Positions 29,376 to 39,734 of a DNA stretch of 64,000 bases are shown one piece after another (positions within the stretch are counted from its first letter, which is position 1; each line of letters starts with the position of its first letter). The notes under the pieces were generated by a model, which searched no databases, was not told the origin of the DNA, and saw only the letters and a list, made by a program, of their open reading frames with translations. The DNA is from Tetrapisispora phaffii CBS 4417 (Eukaryota > Ascomycota > Saccharomycetes > Saccharomycetales > Saccharomycetaceae), in the NCBI RefSeq assembly GCF_000236905.1, contig NC_016529.1, positions 248,001-312,000 of the forward strand. The letters run 5' to 3'. The translations under genes and the position numbers were made by a program.

Positions 29376-32300
29376 TTGATCAATCTAACATGAAACATAA
29401 CACAACTGCGCAAGATATTCACATTGCTAGAGAAACTGCTGAATTATTTAAATCTAATATCTTTAAATTACAAATTGATGAGCTTTTGGAACAAGTTCAA
29501 ATAAAGCATACTCATATTCTTAAGGTAGAAAAATTTTTGCATAAATTATATGATATGATACAATCAGTTCCTGAATGGCAAGAACAAACTTTAGGAAATG
29601 TCGAACAATTCTTCAAAGAAAGCTTTGTATCCGTCCCATTTGTTGACCCAAAACCAATTTCTGCATCCACCAAATATAAATTTAATTTCAAAACTCCATC
29701 AGTTACTTTAATTGGCTCATTTGCATTAAAAGCTGGTATCTACCAACCAGAAGGATCCTCCATCGATGTTTTATTAACTATGCCAGAAGAGTTGTTTGAT
29801 AGAAAAGACTTTTTAAATTTTAGATGTTTACACAAAAGAAGTGTTTACTTAGCATATTTAACACATCATTTATCAGAATTATTAAAAAGTGAGAATATGG
29901 ATTCTTTCATAAAATTGGAATATTCCCAGTTTAATGATGATGTTCTGTTACCTATTCTAAAGTTATCATGCAAAAAACCTGATCAAGGTTCCAAAAGAAA
30001 CGTATCTGAATATAATTTTTACAAGACAAAATTCTCTATCAATTTAGTTATTGGCTTCCCATATAAAGCATTTGACCCTAAGAAACTGTTACCAAGTAAG
30101 AATTGTGTAAGAGTAGCTACCTCTGACGAAAATGTGGTTTTGCCTCCAACTCCATTATATAACTTTTCAATTTTATCAAACTCAACACATGAAGTATTTT
30201 TAAAATACCTATACAAAACTAAAAAACAGACAGATTCATTTAAAGAAGCAACTATACTAGGTAGATTATGGCTACAACAACGTGGGTTTTCTCCAAAGAT
30301 TTCACAATCCGGTTCTTTAGGTGGTTTTGGAACATTCGAATTTAGTATTTTGATGGCTGTATTATTGAATGGTGGTGGTGAAAATGCTAACAAAATACTT
30401 CTGCATGGATTTTCATCATATCAGTTGTTTAAAGGTGTTATCCAATACTTAGCTACCATGGATTTATGTGATGGTGGTAATTTACAATTCCACTCTGAAA
30501 ATGATTCAGCTTCAGCTTCAAAATACATTAATGAAGGATTTAAAACTCCAACAATCTTTGATAAAACTACCAAAATTAATATTTTGAGTAAAATGACTAT
30601 TTCATCTTACCAAGTGTTAAAGAAGTATGCACAAGAAACATTGCTAATGTTGACAAATGTTGTTCAAGACCAATTTGCAAACATATTTTTAACTGATGTT
30701 GGTAAGTTTGATAATATAAAATACGATCTATGTTACAATATCAGTATTTCAAAAACTTCAAACTCCAGCACACTTTCCCATTTATTAGGCAGTTTTGGTG
30801 CTATGGAAAGAGTAAAATTTGTTACCATTGAAAATTATCTTGCACACAAAATTACCACTGTTGCTAAGTTTGCACTTGGAGATAGAATTAGATTAATTGA
30901 AGTTGAATTGGTGGGCCAAAACCACAGATTCCCAATTAATAAACGTAAACCCCATCCGGCTGGACAAGGAAACTTAAACTTTGAATTTATTAAGTTGAAA
31001 TTGATTACAAATGGTTCTGAAAGTGAAAAAATTGTTACCAAGGGTCCAATTTTCTCAGAAGATCCATCACAAGAAGCTGTTGCATTTAAAAATTTCTGGG
31101 GCGCTAAAGCTTCTTTACGTAGATTTAAAGACGGATCCATTACTCATTGTTGCATCTGGTCAACTTCAGCAAATCAACCAGTTATCACCTCTATTCTGGA
31201 TTTCATTCTGAAGTCTCATTTCTCAGATGGTATTCATATTTCTGATAATTTCACAAAATTGTTCCATGAGCTATTGCCTTTGCCTAACTTACCTGCCAGT
31301 TCCAATACTTCAGTTCTAAACTTATCAAGTTTCTATAACTTGAAAAAGTCGTTTGACCTTTTGTATAAAATCATTTTTAAAATGAAATTACCTTTATCTG
31401 TTAGATCCATCCAACCAGTTGGCTCTGCTTTCAGATATACTTCTCTATGTCAACCTGTACCTTTTGCATACTCTGACCCTGATTTTTTTCAAGAAGTGGT
31501 ATTAGAATTTGAAACCTCCCAAAAATGGCCAGATGAAATTTTTTCTTTAGAAAAATCCAAAACGGCCTTTTTACTAAAAATTCAAGAGCAATTGGAAGCA
31601 GAAAATGGAGACAGGTATAGGTCATTTTTCACTCGTGATGAAAGTATACCATATAACACTGAAATTATGACTTTACAAATTTTAACACCAGAAGGTTATG
31701 GTTTCAAATTCAGAGTTCTTACTGAACGTGATGAGATATTATACTTGAGAGCTATTTCAAATGCTAGAGCTGAAGTTAAATCTTCATTAGAAAACACCTT
31801 TTTGAAATTCAATGCGAAATATCAAGCCTCACCAAGACACACAAGAACAATTGAAAATCTCTCACATACTTTTGAATTTTACTCACCTGTCGTTAGATTG
31901 TTTAAAAAGTGGTTAGACTCCCATTTATTACTTGGCCACTTAAGTGAAGAATTGGTAGAATTAATTGCAATGAAACCATTTGTTGAGCATGCACCATTCT
32001 TGGTGCCTGGTTCTGTTGAAAATGGGTTCTTGAAATTACTAAGATTTTTGAGCCAGTGGAATTGGAGAGAAGATCCTTTAATTTTGGATTTAACCAAGTC
32101 AGATGAAGAACTGTCAAATTCATTAGATACTAGTATCGGTGCAGGCCCCGGATTTGATTCTAAGACCATCAAGAAGTTATCTGAAAGATTAACCCTATCA
32201 CAATATAAAGGTATCCAATCTAATTTCCACAATTTGAGGAAAAGTGATCCAAATGGTTTAACTATCCAATTTTTTATTGCTTCAAAGAATGATCCAAGTG

Positions 32301-32875
32301 GTATTCTTTACAGCAGCGATGTTCCTCTACCAATTGCAACCAGAATAACAGCTTTAGCAAAAGTTGCCTTGAATTTAATTCAAATACATGGCTTAAACAA
32401 GCAAACTATTGATTTATTATTCACTCCTGCTGTCAAGGATTATGATTATGTCATTCAATTGCAGACTCCAACTCCATTAAAATCTTCTTCTGGTATCTTA
32501 GAAATTACTGAATTCAAGAATTTAGCAAGTTCCAAGTTACCTTCTAGCTTCCCTTCAGATTTAAGCAAAATGAGCGAATTAATGGATCCAACCTACCATT
32601 TAGTGAAATATTTGAACATGAAGTACAAAAACAGTGTGATCTTCTCAAGTCATAAATATATTTGTTTGAATGGTGGCCCAGATGGTAATAAAAATGTAAT
32701 CACAGCATTAGTCAAACCAATGTTTAAGAAAGATATGAAATTCAGAGTTAACATAGATGGTAACGTTGCTCCTATTGATGCTGAAATGGTTAAATTAAAT
32801 AGGGATTCCATCTTCCATGAAATAGCTTCATTCGGTAATGACATGATTGTTAGCTTCGAAACATATTTAAATTAA
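29128..32875 (+). CDS. UTP22: U3 snoRNP / SSU processome protein Utp22, with one apparent frameshift
   Basis: Component of the SSU processome (UTP-C) for 18S rRNA synthesis, also part of the CURI complex linking rRNA and ribosomal-protein transcription. The Nrap family body is in the open frame 29390-32875 (1161 residues): DIHIARETAELFKSNIFKLQIDELLEQV near its start, TLIGSFALKAGIYQPEGSSID, ILGRLWLQQRGF, SLRRFKDGSITHCCIWSTS, IQPVGSAFRYTSLCQPVPFAYSDPDF. Upstream, ATG 29128 opens a frame (MVSSVKRKNSD...) that resembles the S. cerevisiae start but ends at TGA 29305. Removing one A from the run of six at 29294-29299 would join the two through an acidic Glu tract. Total would be about 1248 residues (1237 in S. 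cerevisiae). If the shift is real, translation might begin at 29390. YGR090W by synteny. Confidence 0.9.
29322..29371. repeat. GAA/AGA trinucleotide run
   Basis: Near-perfect GAA repeat coding the acidic Glu tract of the Utp22 N terminus. It lies just downstream of the apparent frameshift, a region where replication slippage or read error is likely. Confidence 0.8.
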
Positions 32876-33241
32876 TCTAAGATATATTAAAGCATTTGAA
32901 ATATAAAATTTATAGAAACAACTAAAAAAAGATTTATCATATGTATTTTGCAACTGTTATTTATTAGATAATATATGTATATATAATTAATGCTTTTAAA
33001 TATAAATAAATATCTTTTATTAATTAACTACTTTATTTTATTAGTCTTTTTTTTTCTTTAGATTTTGAACGAGTGTTATAAGTACTTGGCGATATTTTAA
33101 AGCTATCAGCTCAAATTGGACATACGATATAAAATAAGGTTAAGAAACCCTATCAGTTTATTCATCATTTTTAGAGAAAATAAGTGTTTAAAGTACGATA
33201 GTACTTGAATGTAGATATATAAGTTGTATTAAATAGTTGAT
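32876..33241. other. Intergenic UTP22 - GLD1
   Basis: About 365 bp, AT-rich tandem intergenic sequence. No gene or strong motif seen. Confidence 0.55.
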
Positions 33242-34186
33242 ATGGAAAACATGAGTTCAGACAGAAGAGAAGAAAACCTTACAAACAGTCATGATTCAGA
33301 AAGGGTATATAAGCTGAGAAAGAAAAACTTTCAAAAACGATTAACTAGTCAATTAATATTCTTTGGTTATGTGTGTATTACGTTTCAATATATCAAATAT
33401 GGTACTTCATTTTTCGTTCTTCTATACAGATGCTTATTGCAATCAATATTAACTGCCCCTTATCCTAGTGATAGCCAGTTGCGTAGAATCACAGAGAATG
33501 CGTTATCTCGAGAAAATGAAAGTGATATATCGACATCCTCAATACCATATATCAATAATAACCTTTTACAATATTCATTAACTGGAGCAAACGTAGAAAT
33601 GCCCGGTTCATTCGATGAAGGTATCTCTGGCACAGCATCTCCTTCAGAACAAAGTATTCAAGACTCTATAGAAAATTTAAAACTACGTGCAAGGAAATAT
33701 TTATTTCACTGGTCATTTACTTTCAATTTAATGTTCATTTTATGGGACTTCATATTTCCTGTTGACTTTTTAGCAAGATTTGATGGTGAAAACTCTCCTG
33801 ACGATAGATTCAAGAATTTGCCATCTCCTTATATCAATGGACACGGTCTATTGGGAGGCGAGAAAAGTTATGGTATTTTTGTTCAAATGATAGGGCAAGC
33901 TATGCCAGATAGTAACTTAAAAGGTAATATAGGTTTAATATTAACTGATATACTTATATTATGTTGTCAATATTCGCTCTTTATATTAACTGCTATTAAT
34001 TTTGCTTCATTTAAGAACGAAGAGCTCAATGAAAATGATGTAGATATTGAACATGAACGTTTAAATTTCCCTCAAAGTAATGGATATGATGGAAGAGTTC
34101 TTGTGACGAAAATTGATCCCGTCAACACAGTATCCAAAATCATAAAAGGGTCCACCTCCCAAAGAAGTGATTATTCAAGTGTCTAA
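33242..34186 (+). CDS. GLD1: Dsc ubiquitin-ligase Golgi adaptor Gld1 (YPR109W), DUF1746
   Basis: Membrane protein of 314 residues of the DUF1746 family. In S. cerevisiae Gld1 directs the Dsc E3 ubiquitin ligase complex to Golgi/endosomes for membrane-protein quality control. Hydrophobic segments lie at about 36-66 (SQLIFFGYVCITFQYIKYG...), 157-177 (FTFNLMFILWDFIFPVDFL) and 230-258 (NIGLILTDILILCCQYSLFIL). A Ser-rich loop lies between the first two. Note PYINGHGLLGGEKSYGIFVQMIGQ (about 196), a conserved-looking loop. In S. cerevisiae YPR109W directly follows RPN7 (YPR108W); here CTT1 and UTP22 from the sister segment are interleaved. The paralogous Vld1 is a weaker alternative. Confidence 0.82.
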   Translation: MENMSSDRREENLTNSHDSERVYKLRKKNFQKRLTSQLIFFGYVCITFQYIKYGTSFFVLLYRCLLQSILTAPYPSDSQLRRITENALSRENESDISTSSIPYINNNLLQYSLTGANVEMPGSFDEGISGTASPSEQSIQDSIENLKLRARKYLFHWSFTFNLMFILWDFIFPVDFLARFDGENSPDDRFKNLPSPYINGHGLLGGEKSYGIFVQMIGQAMPDSNLKGNIGLILTDILILCCQYSLFILTAINFASFKNEELNENDVDIEHERLNFPQSNGYDGRVLVTKIDPVNTVSKIIKGSTSQRSDYSSV

Positions 34187-35781
34187 TTTCTTCATGCATA
34201 TTAAGATAAGTTCCATGGTTTCAATGGAACTTAATAAGAATCATACGAAAAATACAAGCACAATTACAGCATCTGCACATAAATGATTTTCTATTTTCAA
34301 ATTGGATTGAAAGGGAAACTAATAAACTTATTCACATTATAATTATAATAATCAGTAATAAAAGATAAAAACTCTCTATCAAAAGATTGACATTTGCATC
34401 AATCTATCAGATAATGTAGATAAGTAAAATTTTTAGTTATTCATCATTTAAAATATAATTATAATATAAGAACATTTGCACAGCTAAATGAAGATTCAAT
34501 AAAATGATCATATATATCGAAATAATATAATTTCAATCTCTATTAGAATATTATATTATCTTGATAATAGTCAGTTGCATTGTTCTTCGATTGTTACGAG
34601 GTTAACATTTCCATTCCATGCAAAAAAATATACAAAAGTCACAACAACTCAGAGCATATGATTGTTTTAAGCTAATAAATAATGGTCTCGATATCGATCG
34701 GTGTATATATGAAATAAATCTTTTTATAAACTGAACACTTACAACTTGTGAATGAAATTTTTTTTCTCTTTCCATAGTAAATAATATCCATATATATATT
34801 TCCTGATGTACTTCGCTGTGATTTATGTAAACGTAATCGGGTTATGAAATAGTTGATCCGTACAAAATGTTAGGTCATAGAAAAATATGATAAAATACAC
34901 TATAAAACTAATAACTAATGGGATGTCCATGGTGCTTCTAATAGCGAAAGTGAGCGACTTGTAAAAGAGACAAGTATATACGATAGTCGTGATAATTAAA
35001 TGGCTATTAAAGTTGAGGAGGATTGACAAGTTCATTGATGAGAGGAGAGAACCAAATCACTTATAAAAGGAACTCTATAAAAGGAATACATCTTGTAATC
35101 TGCAGGTCCCTTCCAATGTATACATCGATATTTAGACTAAATCTGATCAACTACGTTCAAATCTTGAACACAATTATTGAAAAAGCATCAATTCTTTTGA
35201 TCATAATGTTTATGTTCCACTCTTGTTAATACGTATGTATGTATGCTCCATATGTGAAGCTCATCTTCCATCGTTATCTATCAGTATAAAAGTTTCGAAA
35301 AGGTGAAAAAATAGCAAAAAATCGTATTCGTAAATGGAAAATACGTAACTAGAAACCTTCAAAATGAAAAAGAAAGAAAGGCAGTAAAATCGTGTTTTTA
35401 TTTACATCTTGAAATGTTTCAATTCAGTACAAGATCAAATTTTTATGCTTTTTTCATTTGATAAGAATGCATTGTGTTTACAGTTTCGATGTCTGGGGTA
35501 GGTATTACTCTCTCTAGAGTCTTTGTAATTGGATAGGAAGTTAAGTTGTGGAGTGATTCTTGGAGCAATCAACTTTTTTTAACGTTATTCTTGCATTAGT
35601 TTAAATAATATATGTATAGTAGACTGACACATTTGGTACACTAACTTTTTTCTTTTTTGAGTAACAAGTGTGATATTTAAAGCTAAGCATTGGTTTGGCG
35701 AGGGCAATTTCTAAGCAGAACTAGGTTGAAGCGACGAACAGTTTTAAATAAAGTCTAGGAGACAATAAAGTGGATCAAAGT
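34187..35781. other. Intergenic GLD1 - WHI2; synteny breakpoint
   Basis: About 1.6 kb. A stem TAAGTTCCA-TGGTTTCAA-TGGAACTTA at 34207-34233 lies just after GLD1 and may help 3' end formation. No gene is supported. The left neighbour belongs to the YPR block and the right one to the YOR043 block, so a rearrangement joint lies here. A weak C/D-box-like candidate was considered and rejected. Confidence 0.5.
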
Positions 35782-37590
35782 ATGGATAAGTTTATTACCC
35801 AAGCAGTGCAAGAGGGTACCAAATCGAATAAATTAAGGTCATCGATTTTTTTCAGTAAAAATGATGATAGTTTCATCACTAATGAAGAGCAAGCTCGTAA
35901 CGAAATAAACACAGAAGGATTGACAGATGCACATGATCAACTCGATGGAGCTTCTTTGATTCATTTGAATATTAAAGGTAGTCATTATTACATCACAAAG
36001 GACCAATTGATGTCCTTGTCAGAATCAATTCTATTATACATGTTTCCACATGGAGTCTTTCTGGACAAAGATGGTGACGTGATCACTAGTTTGACAGCGA
36101 ACGATGAAATATATATTGATAATTTCAGCCCGTCATGTTTTGAATACATAATGTCGGTTTTCATGAAAGCTTTTGACAACTATACGAATTTCTCCTTTGA
36201 TAAGTATTATAACATACAAAAAATGAACAATTCTCCATTATCCTCGATTGCCAAGGGACTATTCGGCAAACATGGCAACAATACAGCCAATGGTCTTGTA
36301 TCTAATGGACACGCCCATAATAGGGAGACGGAGAAAGAGATTCTGCACGAATGCCCTACTATTATTGTGTTGAAGGAAGATTTGGATTATTATTGCGTTC
36401 CTCAAGTAGACCTGGCATTTGCAGAAGGGTTGGATTTAAAGGCTCAAAACAAGTTACATGGCGAATTTATGCATAAAGTGAAATCAGCTGCAGGCAGCTA
36501 TCTGTTATCTGAAGATGGGGTATTTGCAGGACTAATGAGTTCGAATCGGATCAAATATAAAGACAGATTTGAACAACGAGACAACCGACGTGACAAAAAA
36601 CATAGTAACCTTTCACGTTCGCGGTCACCCCAGAAGAAGAAAGATGATGCGGGAAATGTGGAAAGACATTTGATGGATATGCTTCTATCGTCCGGTTTCA
36701 AAGAGGATTCACGTTGGGGGTCGAGAACTGCGGATGACGTGAAGACAGTGATTGAATCTATATCATTAGTCAGACTGTACAACGAGACCACGGACGAGTT
36801 CCGCGAAGAGTACGACAAGAAGATGAAGGAGTGGGAAGAAGAGAGGAAAAAACGACTATCAGAACAACAGCAACAAGTGCAATCACCATCTAATGGTAAC
36901 GTTGAAAGCATGAGAAACTCTCCCACTGGCAGTAGAAATATGAGCGGCATATTGCCGAGACCTCAGTTAACCACCAGCATGTCATTCAATACCGTAAGCA
37001 TAAACGATCCCAAGGGCAACACTCCAAATGGTAAGACGAAGACAAACAAGGCCATTATTTCTCAGAGCACGAGCACCACCACTCTTAAATCGTCTGCACA
37101 GGAAACGAATAACACCGAGAACTACACGGAAGACGCGGATTTGACCCCGCCCACCATCGCCGGAAGTGCTAGTGGCAGCAATACCCAGGGTAGGAAATCT
37201 CGGTTCCTGCGGTTCACTGATTCGATGCGGTCGCGATCTTCTTCAAGGCACGCCTCAAAGACAAGAACAGATAACAGTCTGTCTTTGACCGAGAAACCGA
37301 CATTGTATGAACTGATGGCGAAGCCAGATATAAATTACAAACTGTTATTATTTTGGAAGAAACCAGCACGGAAGTGCTGGTGGAGCGAGACAGAATTGGA
37401 ACTCGAGATCGAGCTCACTGCATCGGCACAAGACACACCAGAGGACCGCCAGAACCTTACATTGTTGCTGCATGACACCAATGACAGTGGCATCAATCCA
37501 AGCACAATCAAAGTTCCGATCAAGCTGCACACCCGCCGCGTATGGATGCTGGAATTGAGTGTCATCGGCGCAAGCGACTTTTACAGATAG
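35782..37590 (+). CDS. WHI2: General stress response / growth regulator Whi2
   Basis: Scaffold that works with Psr1/Psr2 phosphatases in activating the general stress response, and limits TORC1/RAS signalling. It has 602 residues from ATG 35782, longer than S. cerevisiae Whi2 (about 486) because of Ser/Asn/Lys-rich insertions (about 265-300 and 355-500). The BTB/POZ-like domain is at about 55-150 (LIHLNIKGSHYYITKDQLMSL, YMFPHGVFLDKDGDVITSL, NFSPSCFEYIMSVF). Conserved blocks follow: VLKEDLDYYCVPQ, ERHLMDMLLSSGF and the C-terminal NYKLLLFWKKPARKCWW and TRRVWMLELSVIG. The frame is open four codons upstream without ATG. GC content rises through the 3' half (32/60 at 37381-37440) into a GC-rich island. 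Confidence 0.93.
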   Translation: MDKFITQAVQEGTKSNKLRSSIFFSKNDDSFITNEEQARNEINTEGLTDAHDQLDGASLIHLNIKGSHYYITKDQLMSLSESILLYMFPHGVFLDKDGDVITSLTANDEIYIDNFSPSCFEYIMSVFMKAFDNYTNFSFDKYYNIQKMNNSPLSSIAKGLFGKHGNNTANGLVSNGHAHNRETEKEILHECPTIIVLKEDLDYYCVPQVDLAFAEGLDLKAQNKLHGEFMHKVKSAAGSYLLSEDGVFAGLMSSNRIKYKDRFEQRDNRRDKKHSNLSRSRSPQKKKDDAGNVERHLMDMLLSSGFKEDSRWGSRTADDVKTVIESISLVRLYNETTDEFREEYDKKMKEWEEERKKRLSEQQQQVQSPSNGNVESMRNSPTGSRNMSGILPRPQLTTSMSFNTVSINDPKGNTPNGKTKTNKAIISQSTSTTTLKSSAQETNNTENYTEDADLTPPTIAGSASGSNTQGRKSRFLRFTDSMRSRSSSRHASKTRTDNSLSLTEKPTLYELMAKPDINYKLLLFWKKPARKCWWSETELELEIELTASAQDTPEDRQNLTLLLHDTNDSGINPSTIKVPIKLHTRRVWMLELSVIGASDFYR

Positions 37591-38703
37591 ACTTACAGTA
37601 GACTTATATATATATATATATATATATTCAAGGATGTGTCTCTAAATGACACGAATGCACAATTGAACAATTCAGCAAAGAGAACAGGGATTTACCATTA
37701 GCGGCGGGGTATTTCCCGGCCGGGCAACGACGTGCTGTGCACCAGACAGCGACAAGAAGCTCCAAGCAAGAAAGAGGGCATCACTGGGTGACACTGGGGT
37801 GCTGCTTGCGGATCACCCGATCAGGAAAAACACGAGACACAAAAGACACAACGCTGTGGCGACGGACACGGTTGCGGCGCAACGGCGAAGAGACAGCAGG
37901 TCAAAGCGACCACCCGCGAGACACCGTCACCGGGCGCACACACCACTGCTGGTGCCCCGGAACACCATGGCTTCCACCGTTCGATCCCCATCGACGCAAC
38001 CCCATTCATTGCGCAGATCTCACACCAAACACCTTCCGCTTCCTTCATCCCGCCCACGCGCATCTCTTCGTTCAGAATGGTAACTCGCCCTCACGTGTGT
38101 GTCCGCGTGCGAGATTATACTGTCTTTTTCGTCTTTTTCGTCTTTTTTGCTGTCGTTTGTACGAACCCGTCACTCGGATTAAATGGAGGACATTAACGAG
38201 AGGTGGAAATCTGCGATATGCTGATGCTGATCTGTGTATGGGATACTAAGTTTGTCGTTTTATACTCCTCGCTTAACTTTTCGTTTTGACTCGCAATAAA
38301 AATTTTCTTCTAAGTTGCCTTATCGCAACAATATATCCCATATATATTAGGACCCATATATTGACTCACTTGGTCATTGGTATTTCTCTTGACTCGGTTG
38401 CACTTTTGGTGCTCGCTCACAAGAATATAGTATATATATACATATACATAACGATATATTTATTCCATTCAATCACAAGTTCATAATCCCCATCGCATCC
38501 TGTTATGGATCCACGCTTCTAATCGGAAATTTGTATTCTGTTTTATTTTTTTGGTGTTATCTAGTAAAAACAAGTTTATGACAGCATAAGCATAGCTCTA
38601 ATCATCCTCGCACCTCATTTAAAACACATTATACAAAAAAAAATATTCACCTTATACTCATTGAAATAAGAACAATAAAAATATTACATCACTGACGTCA
38701 TTG
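37591..38703. other. Intergenic WHI2 - IRC23-like with second GC-rich island
   Basis: About 1.1 kb. After a TATATATATATA tract (37605-37627), about 37690-38130 is GC-rich (40/60 at 37861-37920). Overlapping open frames on both strands lack good starts and family matches, so I treat them as a by-product. Beyond 38250 the sequence returns to AT-rich promoter-like DNA with TATATA tracts. Confidence 0.6.
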
Positions 38704-39099
38704 ATGATGGTCACTACTATAATAATTCAGAAACTCTCTCAGTTGCTTTCGATACTGTTTAAAGTTTACCAATATGGCTGTTTGTTCATGGCCACGTTGA
38801 TCGTGCTGCCTGTGTTTTCACTATACTTGATGGACTTCACAATCTATGTATTCAGAGTAACTAAGCAGCTTCTTAAGGAAACTGATATAATACAACGTTT
38901 GAAATCGAACTATCCAATATCGAACTCAAAATTATTTTTACAGCGGTCCAGTACTCAAGAACTCCAAACAACGACAGCCGCAGCAACAAGAAATGAAAAG
39001 AAAAATGCTTTCTTGGATTTCGACTATAAAAAATTATTCAATCAAAATGAAAACAATTCATCTCCCTTGATAACTAAAACATCAAGATTTATCAATTAA
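38704..39099 (+). CDS. IRC23: Small membrane protein, Irc23/Bsc2-like
   Basis: Protein of 131 residues. A single long hydrophobic stretch (about 17-48, LFKVYQYGCLFMATLIVLPVFSLYLMDF) is followed by a hydrophilic tail. I do not recognise its sequence strongly. The name comes from position: in S. cerevisiae WHI2 (YOR043W) is followed by IRC23 (YOR044W), whose duplicate BSC2 (YDR275W) is followed by PMP3 (YDR276C), and here the gene sits on the expected strand exactly between WHI2 and PMP3. IRC23 function is unknown (ER-localised; raised recombination foci in the mutant). Confidence 0.55.
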   Translation: MMVTTIIIQKLSQLLSILFKVYQYGCLFMATLIVLPVFSLYLMDFTIYVFRVTKQLLKETDIIQRLKSNYPISNSKLFLQRSSTQELQTTTAAATRNEKKNAFLDFDYKKLFNQNENNSSPLITKTSRFIN

Positions 39100-39563
39100 A
39101 GCCAAAGGCCTAGTAATGACAGATTGGTTTGTTCAGAAACCATAAAATAAAAAAAGGTGTACGATATTCAAACACTCACATTCATCCATTAGACACGGAC
39201 GCTCTTTCAGAACGTTATCATTACTAAACCAATTAACAATAACAAATTTGCATCATATACGTACGTCGCACATACGAACACGATTTATAAAAATCACACA
39301 TCATTTACATATTCTTCAGTAAAATATATTTAAAAACAAACCTAGCTAGACACAATAACATATTAAATTTAATTACAATATAGACGAAGAAGGAATCCTT
39401 AACCTTAAATATATTTTGTTATATTATTAAATGTTATATTATTATTTATTACTTATTAAAATTTATGTAGTTAAATATTTAAACACTTGTTATCGAGAGA
39501 TCATTGTTTAAATGTTCGAAAATGAATTGATGGTTGTAAAATAAATTATTGTTATCAATTGAT
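39100..39563. other. Convergent intergenic IRC23-like / PMP3
   Basis: About 460 bp of very AT-rich 3' sequence. No gene seen. Confidence 0.6.
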
Positions 39564-39734
39564 TTAGTCTTCCTTTAAGACGGTGTAGATAGCATACAAC
39601 ATACCTGGGAAGAAGATACAGATGGTTAAAACAATGTCAATGATACATTCTTTACCCCAACCTTTAACTAAAAAGACAGAGATTGGTGGTAAGAAGACGG
39701 CTAGAATTAAGTTAATAATCTTTGAGGAATCCAT
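39564..39734 (-). CDS. PMP3: Plasma membrane proteolipid Pmp3 (UPF0057)
   Basis: Tiny two-helix membrane protein affecting plasma-membrane potential and cation sensitivity, binding phosphoinositides. It has 56 residues (55 in S. cerevisiae). The start MDSSKIINLILAVFLPPIS and the family signature FLPP...V....G...C..D..LT.....PG..YA are intact: helix 1 at about 6-23, KGWGKECIIDI loop, helix 2 at about 32-52, ending VLKED. The open frame extends 41 codons upstream, but the match to the family begins exactly at ATG 39734. Confidence 0.95.
   Translation of the reverse strand: MDSSKIINLILAVFLPPISVFLVKGWGKECIIDIVLTICIFFPGMLYAIYTVLKED

Noticed and set aside
35031..35150. C/D-box snoRNA upstream of WHI2 (snR62 lies upstream of WHI2 in S. 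cerevisiae)
   Set aside because: TGATGA at 35036 lacks the purine before it, the terminal stem is weak, and I could not confirm a guide match to 25S rRNA from memory.
37737..38249. 170-codon plus frame downstream of WHI2
   Set aside because: Starts with GTG, overlaps open frames in other phases and has no domain; expected from GC-rich DNA.
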